Notes: generated from the sequence alone by a model not told the origin. A DNA stretch of 64,000 nucleotides from Deltaproteobacteria bacterium (GCA_020633415.1 JACKDQ010000002.1:310001-374000); one strand, 5' to 3'. Positions 24,491-33,412 are shown, numbered from the stretch's first letter. Made by a program: numbers and translations.

Positions 24491-26058
24491 CGCTGGCTCC
24501 CTTCAGCGCGGGCATATCCGCGAACGGCGTAGGACTTGGGCAGCTCGATCTGGTAGTCGAGCACGACGGTCTGCTGGCTTCGTGGATCGACGCGAACCTG
24601 CCACAGCAAATGCCCATCCTGTTTGTCGTGGGCGACCGGGGCCGTGGTCTTGTCGCCAAGCTTCACTTTGACCTCGTCGACCTGCGAAACGGGAATGTGC
24701 TCGCGTAGGCCGATCGTTTGTTGGCGCTGGGTCCAGTTGCCGATGATGAACTGATAGCGATGCTCAAGGCGTTTCGATGATCCAAAGCTGCTCGCGCCGA
24801 CGAGCACTTCGGACTTGATGTAGCGCTGCACGGTGATTTGGTTCTCAACGCCGAGACTAAACGACATCGGCTCACCGGGCGAGACGTCCGCGACTGAAGC
24901 ACGTCCCAGCCAGCGCCCGCTCTCAAGCAGATCAACGGGGCCAGCGAGCAGGACAAAGTCGAACGGATTATCGAACGTCAGTCGGCGATAAACGTGAGGC
25001 GCGACCTTGGGCACGGCCTCCAAAGCGACGCTTGCACGCACACTACGGCTGACCAGCGGTACACGAACCCGCTGACCATCGGCCGGCAGGCTTACCCTGC
25101 GTGCGGCGCGCAACCGACTCGCCAAACGCTCAGAGCCAACGACCGGCAGACGCGAACCGGTCTTGAGATGTCGGCGATGCTCAAAACGTCGCACCAGGAC
25201 CTTGCGTTCATCGCGCAGCTTCGCGCCGTAGACCCGCAACGGGCTGATCTTCGGTGGCGTATTGTCGCGCTGAAGATTCGCGGTGGAGACAAACAACTCG
25301 ACGTCGTTCCAGGCTTCGCCACTGCCCTGACTAACTTCGGCCTCGGCGCTGATCGTCGCTAAGCGGCCTCCCGGTTTGGCCTCGACGCGATAATGGATCG
25401 ACCAGCTCGCGCCAGGCACGACATAGCTCAAACGGACCGGCTGCTGCCCGCTACAGCGCAAGAAGACCCGCACAGCGAGCGTGGTCCGCCGATCGGCACG
25501 CTTGAGCTTTGCCAGACGCCCAGCAAGATCGCGGCGTTGATTGTCCAATTCATGCTTGCGTCGCTCGGCCTCGGCGATCCGACGCCGCGCCAGCAATTCA
25601 CGCTGACGCAGCAGGTCGGCCGCTTGGTCCCAGCGCGGCGCCGCGCCAACCAAGCTCTGACGACTAAACGAGGCGGCGAAGACCTTGCGCAAGCCATCAA
25701 CCTTTTCCAGGAGCAACCGTTGCTCGTCGATCAGATCATCGAGCGCCTTGCGCTGACGCGCGCACTCCGCCAGTTGCGCTTTCAGCGCGGTCACCGCGGG
25801 GCGCGGTCCGGTCACCTGCTTTGTCGGCGAGATCCCGACGACGCTACCGCGCCCTTCGATCTGCGCCTGAAGCGTTTTCTCGTCCAAGGTCGAAGTCAGC
25901 CCGTCAAAGATCGCCACGCCTTGCGAACAGCGGGCGACTGTGCGCCGGGTCACTTGAGCGCTATCGGCGTAAACCGTTGCCGAAATTACCGGCGCGTTGG
26001 CCGCCAGAACGTCGATCGGCAAGGCCAGCCACAGCGCCCAAAAGGACAGTGCTCTCAT
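24487..26058 (-). CDS. DUF4139 (MuiA-like) secreted protein, tandem paralogue
   Basis: From ATG 26058 the product is 523 residues with a signal peptide (MRALSFWALWLALPIDVLA). It has the same plan as its neighbour: ATVYADSAQVTRRTVARC near the start, a helical coiled-coil stretch (about 85-180), then VRLSYVVPGASWSIHYRVEA and a C-terminal VDPRSQQTVVLDYQIELP. It lacks the low-complexity insertion of the downstream paralogue and is about 120 residues shorter. GGAGG lies 11 bases before ATG 26058; an in-frame GTG at 26061 would have better spacing. The two proteins are divergent in sequence, so the duplication is old. Confidence 0.85.
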   Translation of the reverse strand: MRALSFWALWLALPIDVLAANAPVISATVYADSAQVTRRTVARCSQGVAIFDGLTSTLDEKTLQAQIEGRGSVVGISPTKQVTGPRPAVTALKAQLAECARQRKALDDLIDEQRLLLEKVDGLRKVFAASFSRQSLVGAAPRWDQAADLLRQRELLARRRIAEAERRKHELDNQRRDLAGRLAKLKRADRRTTLAVRVFLRCSGQQPVRLSYVVPGASWSIHYRVEAKPGGRLATISAEAEVSQGSGEAWNDVELFVSTANLQRDNTPPKISPLRVYGAKLRDERKVLVRRFEHRRHLKTGSRLPVVGSERLASRLRAARRVSLPADGQRVRVPLVSRSVRASVALEAVPKVAPHVYRRLTFDNPFDFVLLAGPVDLLESGRWLGRASVADVSPGEPMSFSLGVENQITVQRYIKSEVLVGASSFGSSKRLEHRYQFIIGNWTQRQQTIGLREHIPVSQVDEVKVKLGDKTTAPVAHDKQDGHLLWQVRVDPRSQQTVVLDYQIELPKSYAVRGYARAEGSQR

Positions 26059-26152
26059 CACGATATCTGCCTCCAAGTCAGTGCAACACCCGCGGGTTCC
26101 AAGCTACTCGGGTCTTATACGTCGACCGATGGACGAGCTTACGCCCATCGGC

Positions 26153-26181
26153 TTGACAAGCGAGGCCCCACCGCATAGCGT
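26153..26181 (+). promoter_or_regulatory. Candidate promoter of the fabZ-like operon
   Basis: A consensus TTGACA (26153-26158), 17-base spacer and TAGCGT (26176-26181). The transcript would begin near 26189, about 35 bases before ATG 26223. No clear ribosome site precedes that ATG. Confidence 0.6.
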
Positions 26182-26222
26182 CAGCAGCGTAACTCGAAGT
26201 TGCTTTTTAGATCCGAATATTT

Positions 26223-26675
26223 ATGCACCTCGGCCGCGCTGAAATCCTGCGTTCGATTCCACATCGAGAACCCTTCGTGTTCATCGACTCGGCCGAGCTT
26301 GGCGACGATACGCTGACGGCGCACTATCGGCTCGACGCCGATCAGCCGTTCCTTGCCGGCCATTTCCCCGGCCGACCGATGATGCCAGGCGTGCTGATCA
26401 TCGAGCACATGGCCCAGGCCGCCAATCTACTGGTCGGCCTCCGAGGTGCCGAGCGCAGCGAGTCGAAGACCCAAGTGCTCTGCACGATCGACCAGGCCAA
26501 GTTTTTCCGCCCGCTCGAGCCGGGCCAAACCCTCACCACGATGGTGCGCGCGATCAAGATTTTCGATTCGATGGGCATCATCGGCGCGCAGAGCTCCACC
26601 GCGGGATACGAAGTCGCCCGCGCTCGCTTCAAATTTGGAACGCTGCCATCCGACCAAGATAGGACAGACCGATGA
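26223..26675 (+). CDS. fabZ: FabZ-like 3-hydroxyacyl-ACP dehydratase
   Basis: A 150-residue hot-dog-fold dehydratase. IPHREPFVFID near the start and HFPGRPMMPGVLIIE (47-61) carry the FabZ catalytic pair His47 and Glu61, which dehydrate (3R)-hydroxyacyl-ACP in fatty-acid elongation. The length is typical. Its TGA overlaps the ATG of the downstream alpha-oxoamine-synthase-family gene (ATGA), and no other fab gene is adjacent. That context suggests a dedicated acyl-chain supply to the neighbour rather than the housekeeping FabZ, which would usually sit near lpxA/lpxD. The gene symbol reflects family only. Confidence 0.85.
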   Translation: MHLGRAEILRSIPHREPFVFIDSAELGDDTLTAHYRLDADQPFLAGHFPGRPMMPGVLIIEHMAQAANLLVGLRGAERSESKTQVLCTIDQAKFFRPLEPGQTLTTMVRAIKIFDSMGIIGAQSSTAGYEVARARFKFGTLPSDQDRTDR

Positions 26676-28033
26676 GCTGGTTGCACGACGCTACAACTGA
26701 GTTTCTTGCTCAAGCCGAGGAAGCAAAAAGACAAAAGGCGTTTCCGTTCATGCGCCGCTTCGAAAACATCGGGCCTCGCGTAAAGATTCGGCGTGGTAGC
26801 TACATCAATTTCACATCGAACGACTATCTCGGCTTATCGCAGGACAAGCGGTTGATCAAAGCCGGCCAAAACGCCATCGAACACTACGGCACCGGCCTGG
26901 GCAGCTCCCGCTTGCAGGCGACCAGCGATCGACACGATGAGCTAGAGTTTCGCCTGGCCAAATGGCTCGATTTTGGGGCATGCAGCGTGTTCACCAGCGG
27001 CTACCAAGCGCTCGTCGGCGTGCTTTCAACCTTCCCCGACGACGACACGACGGTGGCCCTAGACAAACTGAGCCACGCATCGATCCTCGACGGCGTATAT
27101 CTCGCCCAAGGCATGAACCCCGACCTCGAATTGCGCTTTTTCAAGCACAACAGCGCCAAGGCTTTGCGACGCGTCTTGTCCCAATCGGAAAAGAAAAAGA
27201 AGCTCGTGGTCGTCGAAGGCCTCTACAGCGTCGATGGTGACATCGCGCCGCTCCCCGAATTGATCGAGGTCGCGCGCGAGTTCGATGCGCCAGTGATCGT
27301 TGACGACGCCCACGGCCTCGGTTCGCTGGGCAAAACAGGGCGTGGTTGCGCCGAAATCCACAACGTCCTCGGCGACATCGACATCTTGATCGGCACCTTC
27401 TCCAAATCGTTCGGTGGTATCGGCGGCTTTGTGCTGAGCGACCGCGCGATCATCGACTATCTCAAACTAAAAGCGCGCTCTTTCGTCTACTCGGCAGCCT
27501 TGCCGGTGGCGCAAGTCGATGCAGCGTTGGCCGCACTCGATATCATCGAAAGCGATCACTCATACATCGAAAGACTCGCCGACAACGCACAGTTCTTCCG
27601 CGAGGGACTGTTGCGCCTCGGCTTCAACCTCGGGGACAGCGAAACGCACATCACTCCCCTGATGGTCGGCGACGAAATGAAAGCGCTAACCTTCGGTGCA
27701 TATCTCTACCACGGTGCGTCGGTGATCATGATGCCCTTCATCTATCCCGGCGTCGCATTGGGCAAGGCCCGCTTGCGCTGCAACGTCACAACAGCTCACA
27801 GCAAGGCCGACATGGGGTTCACCCTCGAAGCGCTGGCCGCGATCGGTCAGAAGCTTGAGCTGCTGCCCGCGGGCACGACGACCAACACCGCGGCTTGGCA
27901 AAAAGCACTCTGGACCGCCGAAAGCAAACTGCGCGGCATCCGCAACGCTGGCTTCGGCTTCCTTGCCGACGAATTGCTCTCGGCAAAAGACCTGGTCAGC
28001 CGCAAGCTACGCGGTCAGTCCGACGATGAATAG
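26672..28033 (+). CDS. Serine palmitoyltransferase-like alpha-oxoamine synthase
   Basis: A 453-residue fold-type I PLP enzyme. NFTSNDYLGLS (46-56), YGTGLGSSR (72-80), DKLSHASILDG with the cofactor-stacking His135, VDDAHGLGSLG (210-220) and GTFSKSFGGIGG with the PLP Lys245 are all present. The GTFSKS motif and the following RSFVYSAALP segment fit serine palmitoyltransferase better than BioF or Kbl, as I recall those sequences. Such an enzyme condenses an acyl thioester with an amino acid to a sphingoid-base precursor. A C-terminal extension of roughly 55 residues (about 398-453) is unlike BioF. CqsA-type autoinducer synthase is the main alternative. It is coupled to the FabZ-like gene by ATGA. 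Confidence 0.8.
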   Translation: MSWLHDATTEFLAQAEEAKRQKAFPFMRRFENIGPRVKIRRGSYINFTSNDYLGLSQDKRLIKAGQNAIEHYGTGLGSSRLQATSDRHDELEFRLAKWLDFGACSVFTSGYQALVGVLSTFPDDDTTVALDKLSHASILDGVYLAQGMNPDLELRFFKHNSAKALRRVLSQSEKKKKLVVVEGLYSVDGDIAPLPELIEVAREFDAPVIVDDAHGLGSLGKTGRGCAEIHNVLGDIDILIGTFSKSFGGIGGFVLSDRAIIDYLKLKARSFVYSAALPVAQVDAALAALDIIESDHSYIERLADNAQFFREGLLRLGFNLGDSETHITPLMVGDEMKALTFGAYLYHGASVIMMPFIYPGVALGKARLRCNVTTAHSKADMGFTLEALAAIGQKLELLPAGTTTNTAAWQKALWTAESKLRGIRNAGFGFLADELLSAKDLVSRKLRGQSDDE

Positions 28034-28101
28034 GCAAGTGCTAGCGCCCCGCCACGCCCTTATTAGCCAGCGCTCGGGTCTCGGAGCCGCACGCTGTGGC
28101 A

Positions 28102-29079
28102 CTAGAGGTCGATCAGCGCATCGGGCACGCGCCGCTCACCGATCTTGAAGCGGTCGCTGCCATCCGGTTCGATACAGCCCAAATAAGCAAAGGGATCCTC
28201 GAGCACAGCGTTTAGCGCGAGAATGCCGCGACGCGTGCTCAACCCGTCGTTGATCCGCTCGTCGTAGGTCCAGCGCAGCGGCAAGACCTTCTTGATCACG
28301 ATCTGTCCGTCGATTGCCAGCGGCCGTTCCTCGAGCTGGCCGATCATCAAGAACAGCGGGCAAGTTCCCCAGTCATAGAGGTGGTGGTAACCGGCGTTCA
28401 TGCCGATGCTGCCGAGGTTGGCAATGAAACAACCGGTATACATCGCGTCGTGCTTGATGAAGCCACCGGGCAGGATGTTGTAGTCGTCCATCCAACGAAA
28501 GAGCTTGATGCCGAAGCGCAAGAACGCCCGCGGCATCTTGGTCAGCAAATCGAATTCTTTGTCGTCGCGGGTGCGCTTACCAGAGCGGTTCTCGCCGATT
28601 TGAGCGTTGACGCGCAGGCAAAGCTCCTCGAATGTCTCGTCGTAGGGACCGTCGTCCCCGTTGGGACCTGGCTTGTATTGCAGCTTGACCGCAGCCAGCT
28701 TGGCCTTAGCATCGCGCGCCGTGCGCTTCATGCTAAACGTCACGAAATTGCCGATGCGATCGTAGATGCGATGGCCGGCAATGAACTGATTCATCGCAGG
28801 CGTTTGCTTGACGCCGATCCCGTAGGCGCCCACCGCAACGTGGGTCAGATCGCAGTGAAAGCGTTCGCGCGCTCGCTTGACGTACTCGAGTAGCTTGTCG
28901 GCGACGACGTAGGTGTCATAGAACACCACCGACGAGTCACGGTCTGGAATGATATGCCAGAGCATCCGACGGTACGGGTGAACTCTGGCGACATAAGTTC
29001 CATCAGGCCGCGACGTCTTTAGATTGAGCAGAACCCAACCGACCAACAACACACCCAAGATAATCAGTGTCACTAACAT
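28102..29079 (-). CDS. Membrane-anchored E2-fold (CAT-like) acyltransferase homologue without catalytic His
   Basis: A 325-residue protein. Residues 2-21 form an N-terminal membrane anchor. The remainder resembles the catalytic domain of 2-oxoacid dehydrogenase E2/chloramphenicol acetyltransferase: CFIANLGSIGMNAGYHHLYD, LFLMIGQLEERP, then LRWTYDERINDGLST near the end. In E2 enzymes the last motif is DHRxxDG, with His as the base. Here it reads DERINDG, so His is replaced by Glu while Asp-Gly remains. There is no lipoyl or peripheral-subunit-binding domain. It is convergent with the serine-palmitoyltransferase-like gene and divergent from the phnW-like gene. It could be a binding protein or a different acyltransferase. 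Confidence 0.7.
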   Translation of the reverse strand: MLVTLIILGVLLVGWVLLNLKTSRPDGTYVARVHPYRRMLWHIIPDRDSSVVFYDTYVVADKLLEYVKRARERFHCDLTHVAVGAYGIGVKQTPAMNQFIAGHRIYDRIGNFVTFSMKRTARDAKAKLAAVKLQYKPGPNGDDGPYDETFEELCLRVNAQIGENRSGKRTRDDKEFDLLTKMPRAFLRFGIKLFRWMDDYNILPGGFIKHDAMYTGCFIANLGSIGMNAGYHHLYDWGTCPLFLMIGQLEERPLAIDGQIVIKKVLPLRWTYDERINDGLSTRRGILALNAVLEDPFAYLGCIEPDGSDRFKIGERRVPDALIDL

Positions 29080-29212
29080 GGCGCTTGCGCCTACAACGTA
29101 AAACCCGCACCGTCAACTAGCCCTTGATGCACCGCGTCACAACCAACCGATTGCACTCGAGAAAGACCCGGCGATCTGATAAACCCCCCGTGTGCCACAC
29201 TTTGGAGGCCGG

Positions 29213-30325
29213 ATGCTGCTCAACCCGGGACCGACCAACACCAGCGCCCGCGTCAAACAGGCGCAAGTTGCCGATGACATCTGCCCGCGCCAGCCTGAGT
29301 TTGGCGAGGTCCTAGCGACGATCAGCGAAAATCTGCTGCGCGTCGTCGATGCACCAGCTGCTGACTACGCAGCGACGCTGATCTGCGGCTCAGGAACAGC
29401 CGCCGTGGAGGCCGCGATCGCTTCGCTGGTTAGGCCCAACGGGCGCTTACTCGTGCTCAAGAATGGCAACTACGGCGAACGGCTGGTCCAGATCGCCCGA
29501 GCCAACGCGATCGAATGCGACGCGCTCGATCCCGGCTGGGCTCAGCGCTACGACCTCGACGCACTCGAGCGCAGACTTACCGCGCAGCGCTACACCCAAC
29601 TCGCAGTGGTTCACGTCGAGACCAGCACCGGCGTGCTCAACGACGTCGCGTCGATTTGCGCACTCTGCCGACGCCACAACGTCGAATCGATCGTTGATAG
29701 TATGTCCGCGCTGGGCGGCATACCGATCGATCTACCGGCCCTCGGCGCTGATTGGGTCGCAGCCAGTGCCAACAAATGCTTGCAAGGCTTGCCGGGAATG
29801 TCGTTCGTCATCGGTCGTCGAGCGCGCCTCGACGACTTAGCGCCGATCCCCGGTCGCTCGCTCTACCTCAACCTCGGTGCGCAATATCGCTATTTCCGCG
29901 ACCACCGACAGATGCGCTTCACGCCGGCGGTCTCCGTGACCCTTGCGCTCGACGCCGCGCTTAAGGAGCTGCTCGAAGAAGGCCTGCCTGCGCGACGAGC
30001 GCGCTACGTCGCCTGCTTTGAAACGCTTCACCGCGGGATGCGCGATCTCGGCTTCCGCTGCCCAATCGAGGACACTCAGCTCAGCCGCCTCGTCACCCCC
30101 TACTTGGAGCCAAGCCATCCGCGCTACAGCTTCGAGCTGCTCTACAGCGAGCTCTATCGACGCGGCTACACGCTTTTTCCATCGACCGTCGTTCCGCCCA
30201 GCTCATCGCCGATAGCGAGTTACTTCCGCGTGGCCAATATCGGCGCGATCGTCCCCGAGCAAATTCGAGGTTTTCTCGATGCACTGGCCGAGGTCAGCCG
30301 CGCGTGGATGCCGCTTTATGCGTAG
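29213..30325 (+). CDS. phnW: 2-aminoethylphosphonate:pyruvate aminotransferase (PhnW-like)
   Basis: A 370-residue fold-type I aminotransferase. MLLNPGPTNTSARVKQA at the start, GSGTAAVEAA, VHVETSTGVLNDV, VDSMSALGGIPID with the PLP-binding Asp162, SANKCLQGLPGMSFVI with Lys188, and FRVANIGAI near the end match PhnW in order. PhnW interconverts 2-aminoethylphosphonate and phosphonoacetaldehyde with alanine/pyruvate. I use ATG 29213, with GGAGG four bases upstream, rather than GTG 29192. The perfect palindrome GTGTGCCACAC (29190-29200) lies just upstream and might be an operator. No phosphonatase (PhnX) gene is beside it, so use in phosphonate synthesis or another aminotransfer is possible. Confidence 0.85.
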   Translation: MLLNPGPTNTSARVKQAQVADDICPRQPEFGEVLATISENLLRVVDAPAADYAATLICGSGTAAVEAAIASLVRPNGRLLVLKNGNYGERLVQIARANAIECDALDPGWAQRYDLDALERRLTAQRYTQLAVVHVETSTGVLNDVASICALCRRHNVESIVDSMSALGGIPIDLPALGADWVAASANKCLQGLPGMSFVIGRRARLDDLAPIPGRSLYLNLGAQYRYFRDHRQMRFTPAVSVTLALDAALKELLEEGLPARRARYVACFETLHRGMRDLGFRCPIEDTQLSRLVTPYLEPSHPRYSFELLYSELYRRGYTLFPSTVVPPSSSPIASYFRVANIGAIVPEQIRGFLDALAEVSRAWMPLYA

Positions 30326-30758
30326 GACCGCAGCCGCCTTCGCCGTCGCACTGATCTGCTCGCTTGCCGTCAGCTGCGCCAACAAGGACGAGCGCGCCGC
30401 GCACCAAACGCTTGCCAAATGGCTGCAAGCCAACGTCGATCACGACTTCGTCGAAGTCGTCGCGCTCACCGCCGACGCGACCTTCGCGCGGATCGTCAAA
30501 GCCTGGGGTGCACCCGTCGCCGAGATCCGCCAAAACATGCCGCAACTGCTGGCCAAATCCCCCCACAAGCTGTTAGCTTTCACCGTCAAAGGCGAAGGCA
30601 AACGTATCGATCCGGCGACGTACCGCTTCGTCGTCGAGGAGAAGACCGATCGGATGGGCAAACGCAGCGTGCGCAATGAGACGATTTTCGTCGTCAAAGA
30701 GGGCAACCTCTGGCGGGTCGATCCTGAAAAGACGGCGAGCGTCGCCGAGAAGAAATAG
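30318..30758 (+). CDS. Small putative lipoprotein
   Basis: From ATG 30318 (8-base overlap with the phnW-like gene) the product is 146 residues. It has a lipoprotein signal peptide with lipobox LAVSC. The mature part (LAKWLQANVDHDFVEVVALT, then strands with TYRFVVEEKTDRMGKRSVRN and NLWRVDPEK) has the helix-plus-curved-sheet look of NTF2-like or DUF4878-like domains. The assignment is weak. It may share the phnW-like transcript. Confidence 0.65.
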   Translation: MRRTAAAFAVALICSLAVSCANKDERAAHQTLAKWLQANVDHDFVEVVALTADATFARIVKAWGAPVAEIRQNMPQLLAKSPHKLLAFTVKGEGKRIDPATYRFVVEEKTDRMGKRSVRNETIFVVKEGNLWRVDPEKTASVAEKK

Positions 30759-30796
30759 CCACGCGTAGGCAAACAGACCGACGGGCGAGTGTGACG

Positions 30797-31906
30797 ATGG
30801 GTTCAGAGCGAAAAGAGACAGCAAGCGTTGCCGACAACCTCGTCGCAGTGATCATGGCTGGCGGCGCAGGCACTCGTTTTTGGCCGATGAGCACCGAGAG
30901 CCGGCCAAAGCAATTCATCCCGCTGATCGGCAACCGAACCCTGCTGCAACAAAGCTATGATCGCCTCGCGGGCGTCGTGCCCCCCGAGCGGATCATCGTG
31001 CTCACTGCCGGCCGCTTCGTCGGGCTCTGCCGCGAGCAACTGCCCGATCTTCCCGAACAGAACATCATCGGCGAGCCGATGCGTCGCGACACTGCCGCTG
31101 CCGTGGCGTTAGGCGTTGCCCTCTGTCGCCGACGGTTCCGACACGGCGTGATGGCAGTTCTCACCGCCGACCACTACATCACCCCCGTCGAGCGCTTCAT
31201 TCAAACTTTGCTCTCTGCAGCAGCGAGTGCCGAACAATCAACTGGCGCGCTCTACACCATCGGCATCAGGCCGCTCTACCCGGCAACGGCTTACGGATAC
31301 CTGCAGCAGGGCGCCGACCTCGGCTCAGTGGGTGGCATCGAACACTTCCGTCTGCAACAGTTCCGCGAGAAGCCGGACCGCCATACCGCCGAGAGCTACG
31401 TTGCCTCCGGAAATTTCTACTGGAACAGCGGAATGTTCGTCTGGCATCTGGACGCGATCACGGCCGAGCTTGACACGCACTTACCTAGGCACCTCGAGCT
31501 GCTCCAACGCGCAGCTGAAGCAGATGGCTCGGACGCCTTTGACGAGCAGCTCAAACGGAGCTTTTCCGAACTCGACCCGATCTCAATCGACTACGGTGTG
31601 ATGGAAAAGGCCAAGGATGTGCGTTGCGCGATCGCTGCTTTTCAATGGAGCGACGTGGGCGGATGGATCGCTCTCGAGCAATTTCTCGACGCTGCAGAAC
31701 ATAACAACATGCACCGCGGGAAGATTCACGCACGCGATTCTCACAAGAACTTGGTCTATTGCGAAGACTCGAGCGAACTCGTCGCACTGTTGGGCGTCAA
31801 CGATCTGATCGTCGTCCGGTCAGGGGACCGCACGCTGATCGTTGACCGCGCGCGCGCCGAAGAGATCAAGGAACTCGTCAAGGGCCTCAAGCCAGAGCTA
31901 CGCTGA
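30797..31906 (+). CDS. manC: Mannose-1-phosphate guanylyltransferase
   Basis: A 369-residue nucleotidyltransferase. VIMAGGAGTRFWPMS (about 17-31) and RPKQFIPLIG form the GTP/sugar-phosphate loop, followed by IIGEPMRRDTAAAVALG, FREKPD, GNFYWNSGMFVW, and DYGVMEKA with FQWSDVGGW. This is the GDP-mannose pyrophosphorylase pattern (mannose-1-P plus GTP to GDP-mannose). It lacks the C-terminal isomerase domain of bifunctional ManC/AlgA. A GTG at 30791 is an alternative start. The gene lies 22 bases before a phosphomannomutase-type gene, forming a GDP-mannose supply pair for polysaccharide or glycolipid synthesis. Confidence 0.9.
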   Translation: MGSERKETASVADNLVAVIMAGGAGTRFWPMSTESRPKQFIPLIGNRTLLQQSYDRLAGVVPPERIIVLTAGRFVGLCREQLPDLPEQNIIGEPMRRDTAAAVALGVALCRRRFRHGVMAVLTADHYITPVERFIQTLLSAAASAEQSTGALYTIGIRPLYPATAYGYLQQGADLGSVGGIEHFRLQQFREKPDRHTAESYVASGNFYWNSGMFVWHLDAITAELDTHLPRHLELLQRAAEADGSDAFDEQLKRSFSELDPISIDYGVMEKAKDVRCAIAAFQWSDVGGWIALEQFLDAAEHNNMHRGKIHARDSHKNLVYCEDSSELVALLGVNDLIVVRSGDRTLIVDRARAEEIKELVKGLKPELR

Positions 31907-31928
31907 ACTAGACTCCGAGGAGAAAACG

Positions 31929-33299
31929 ATGGCCGCAAGACTTCCCGCGTTCAAGGCGTATGACATCCGCGGGCGGATTCCCGACCAGCTAAACGAAGAG
32001 ATTGCCGAGCAGGTCGGCCGCGCCTTCGCGACGATCGTCGCGCCTCAGCGCGTTGTCGTCGGTCACGACATCCGCTTGTCGAGCCGTTCGCTCAGCGACG
32101 CACTGATCGAGGGTCTTACCACGCACGGTGTCGATGTGATCGACATCGGTCTTTGCGGTACAGAGGAAGTCTACTTCGCCACCGCGCACCTCAAGGTCGA
32201 CGGTGGCGTGATGGTCACCGCATCTCACAACCCGCGCGACTACAACGGCATGAAGCTGGTGCGCAGCCAGGCGCGGCCGATCTCCGGTGACACCGGGCTG
32301 ATGGACATCGAGGCGGCGGTCCGCGAGCAGTCCTTCGCTGCCAAAGCAACCAAGCGCGGCACCGTCGATCAGCAAGACACCCGACCGGCATACATCGACC
32401 ACCTGCTGCAATATATCGACCGCGACTGCTTCAGACCCCTGACCGTCGTGTCCAATCCCGGCAACGGCTGCGCTGGTCCGTTGATCGAAGCGCTCGCCCC
32501 ACATCTGCCGCTGAACTTTGTCAAAGTACACCACGAGCCAAACGGCGAATTCCCCAACGGCATTCCGAACCCGCTGTTGCCAGAAAATCGCCCCGCTACC
32601 GCCGAAGCAACCAAGCGGGCGCGTGCCGCCGCGGGCATCGCCTGGGATGGTGACTTCGACCGCTGCTTCTTGTTCGACGAGAACGGCGACTTCATCGAGG
32701 GCTACTACATCGTTGGTCTGCTCGCCACCGAGATCCTCAAGAGCAACCCGGGCGGCAAGGTCATTTACGATCCACGACTAACCTGGAACACCATCGAGCT
32801 CGTCGAGCAGGCCGGTGGCAAGCCGGTGATGTGCAAAAGCGGCCACGCCTTCATCAAAGAGCGCATGCGCCAGGAGGATGCGGTCTACGGCGGTGAGATG
32901 TCGGCCCACCACTACTTTCGCGACTTCTCCTATTGCGACAGCGGCATGCTCCCCTGGCTCTACATCGCCCAAGCACTCTGCCAAGGCGATGAGCCGCTGT
33001 CGGCTATGGTCGGCCAACGCGTCGCTGCCTACCCGATCAGTGGCGAGATCAATCGCCACGTTCCCGACGCCGATCAAGTCATCGCCGAGGTACGCAAACG
33101 CTACGAGCCCGGCGTAAAGCAGATCACGACCGTCGATGGCGTCAGCCTCGAGTTTGCCAACTGGCGAATGAACCTGCGAAAGTCCAATACGGAGCCATTG
33201 ATTCGGCTAAATGTCGAAACCCGCGGTGATCGATCGCTGCTCGAAGAAAAGACCGCCGAAATCCTGGCGCTGATGGCTGACCACGGCGCAACCGAATGA
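31929..33299 (+). CDS. manB: Phosphomannomutase / phosphoglucomutase
   Basis: A 456-residue alpha-D-phosphohexomutase. FKAYDIRGRIPDQLNEE opens the protein, VTASHNPRDYNGMK (97-109) holds the phosphoserine Ser99, GDFDRCFLFD binds Mg2+, GEMSAHHYFRDF recognises the sugar, and RKSNTEPLIRLNVE binds phosphate. It interconverts mannose-6-P and mannose-1-P, and enzymes of this type often also accept glucose phosphates. GAGGAG lies 6 bases before ATG 31929. The in-frame extension to 31842 is the end of the manC gene in another frame. It acts directly before ManC in GDP-mannose synthesis. Confidence 0.92.
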   Translation: MAARLPAFKAYDIRGRIPDQLNEEIAEQVGRAFATIVAPQRVVVGHDIRLSSRSLSDALIEGLTTHGVDVIDIGLCGTEEVYFATAHLKVDGGVMVTASHNPRDYNGMKLVRSQARPISGDTGLMDIEAAVREQSFAAKATKRGTVDQQDTRPAYIDHLLQYIDRDCFRPLTVVSNPGNGCAGPLIEALAPHLPLNFVKVHHEPNGEFPNGIPNPLLPENRPATAEATKRARAAAGIAWDGDFDRCFLFDENGDFIEGYYIVGLLATEILKSNPGGKVIYDPRLTWNTIELVEQAGGKPVMCKSGHAFIKERMRQEDAVYGGEMSAHHYFRDFSYCDSGMLPWLYIAQALCQGDEPLSAMVGQRVAAYPISGEINRHVPDADQVIAEVRKRYEPGVKQITTVDGVSLEFANWRMNLRKSNTEPLIRLNVETRGDRSLLEEKTAEILALMADHGATE

Positions 33300-33379
33300 G
33301 CTTCCTCCCCAGCCGAGCCCCTCGCAATCCCCTGTCAGCACGGGCAGTTTCGGGCTCCAGCAGACGGAAAAAATCCCTT

Positions 33380-33397
33380 TGATCGAGCGTTCGATCA
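33380..33397. promoter_or_regulatory. Palindromic operator-like site upstream of VKOR-DsbA gene
   Basis: TGATCGA and TCGATCA are perfect 7-base arms around GCGT, 16 bases before the ATG at 33413. TATGCT at 33399-33404 just downstream could be a -10 box, which would put the palindrome over the promoter. GATC-rich words are common in this DNA, so chance cannot be excluded. Confidence 0.35.
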
Positions 33398-33412
33398 GGT
33401 ATGCTCTGCCGC

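Noticed and set aside
25393..26178. Long plus-strand open frame opposite the DUF4139 gene
   Set aside because: It mirrors a well-supported gene on the other strand and has no recognisable domain or ribosome site.
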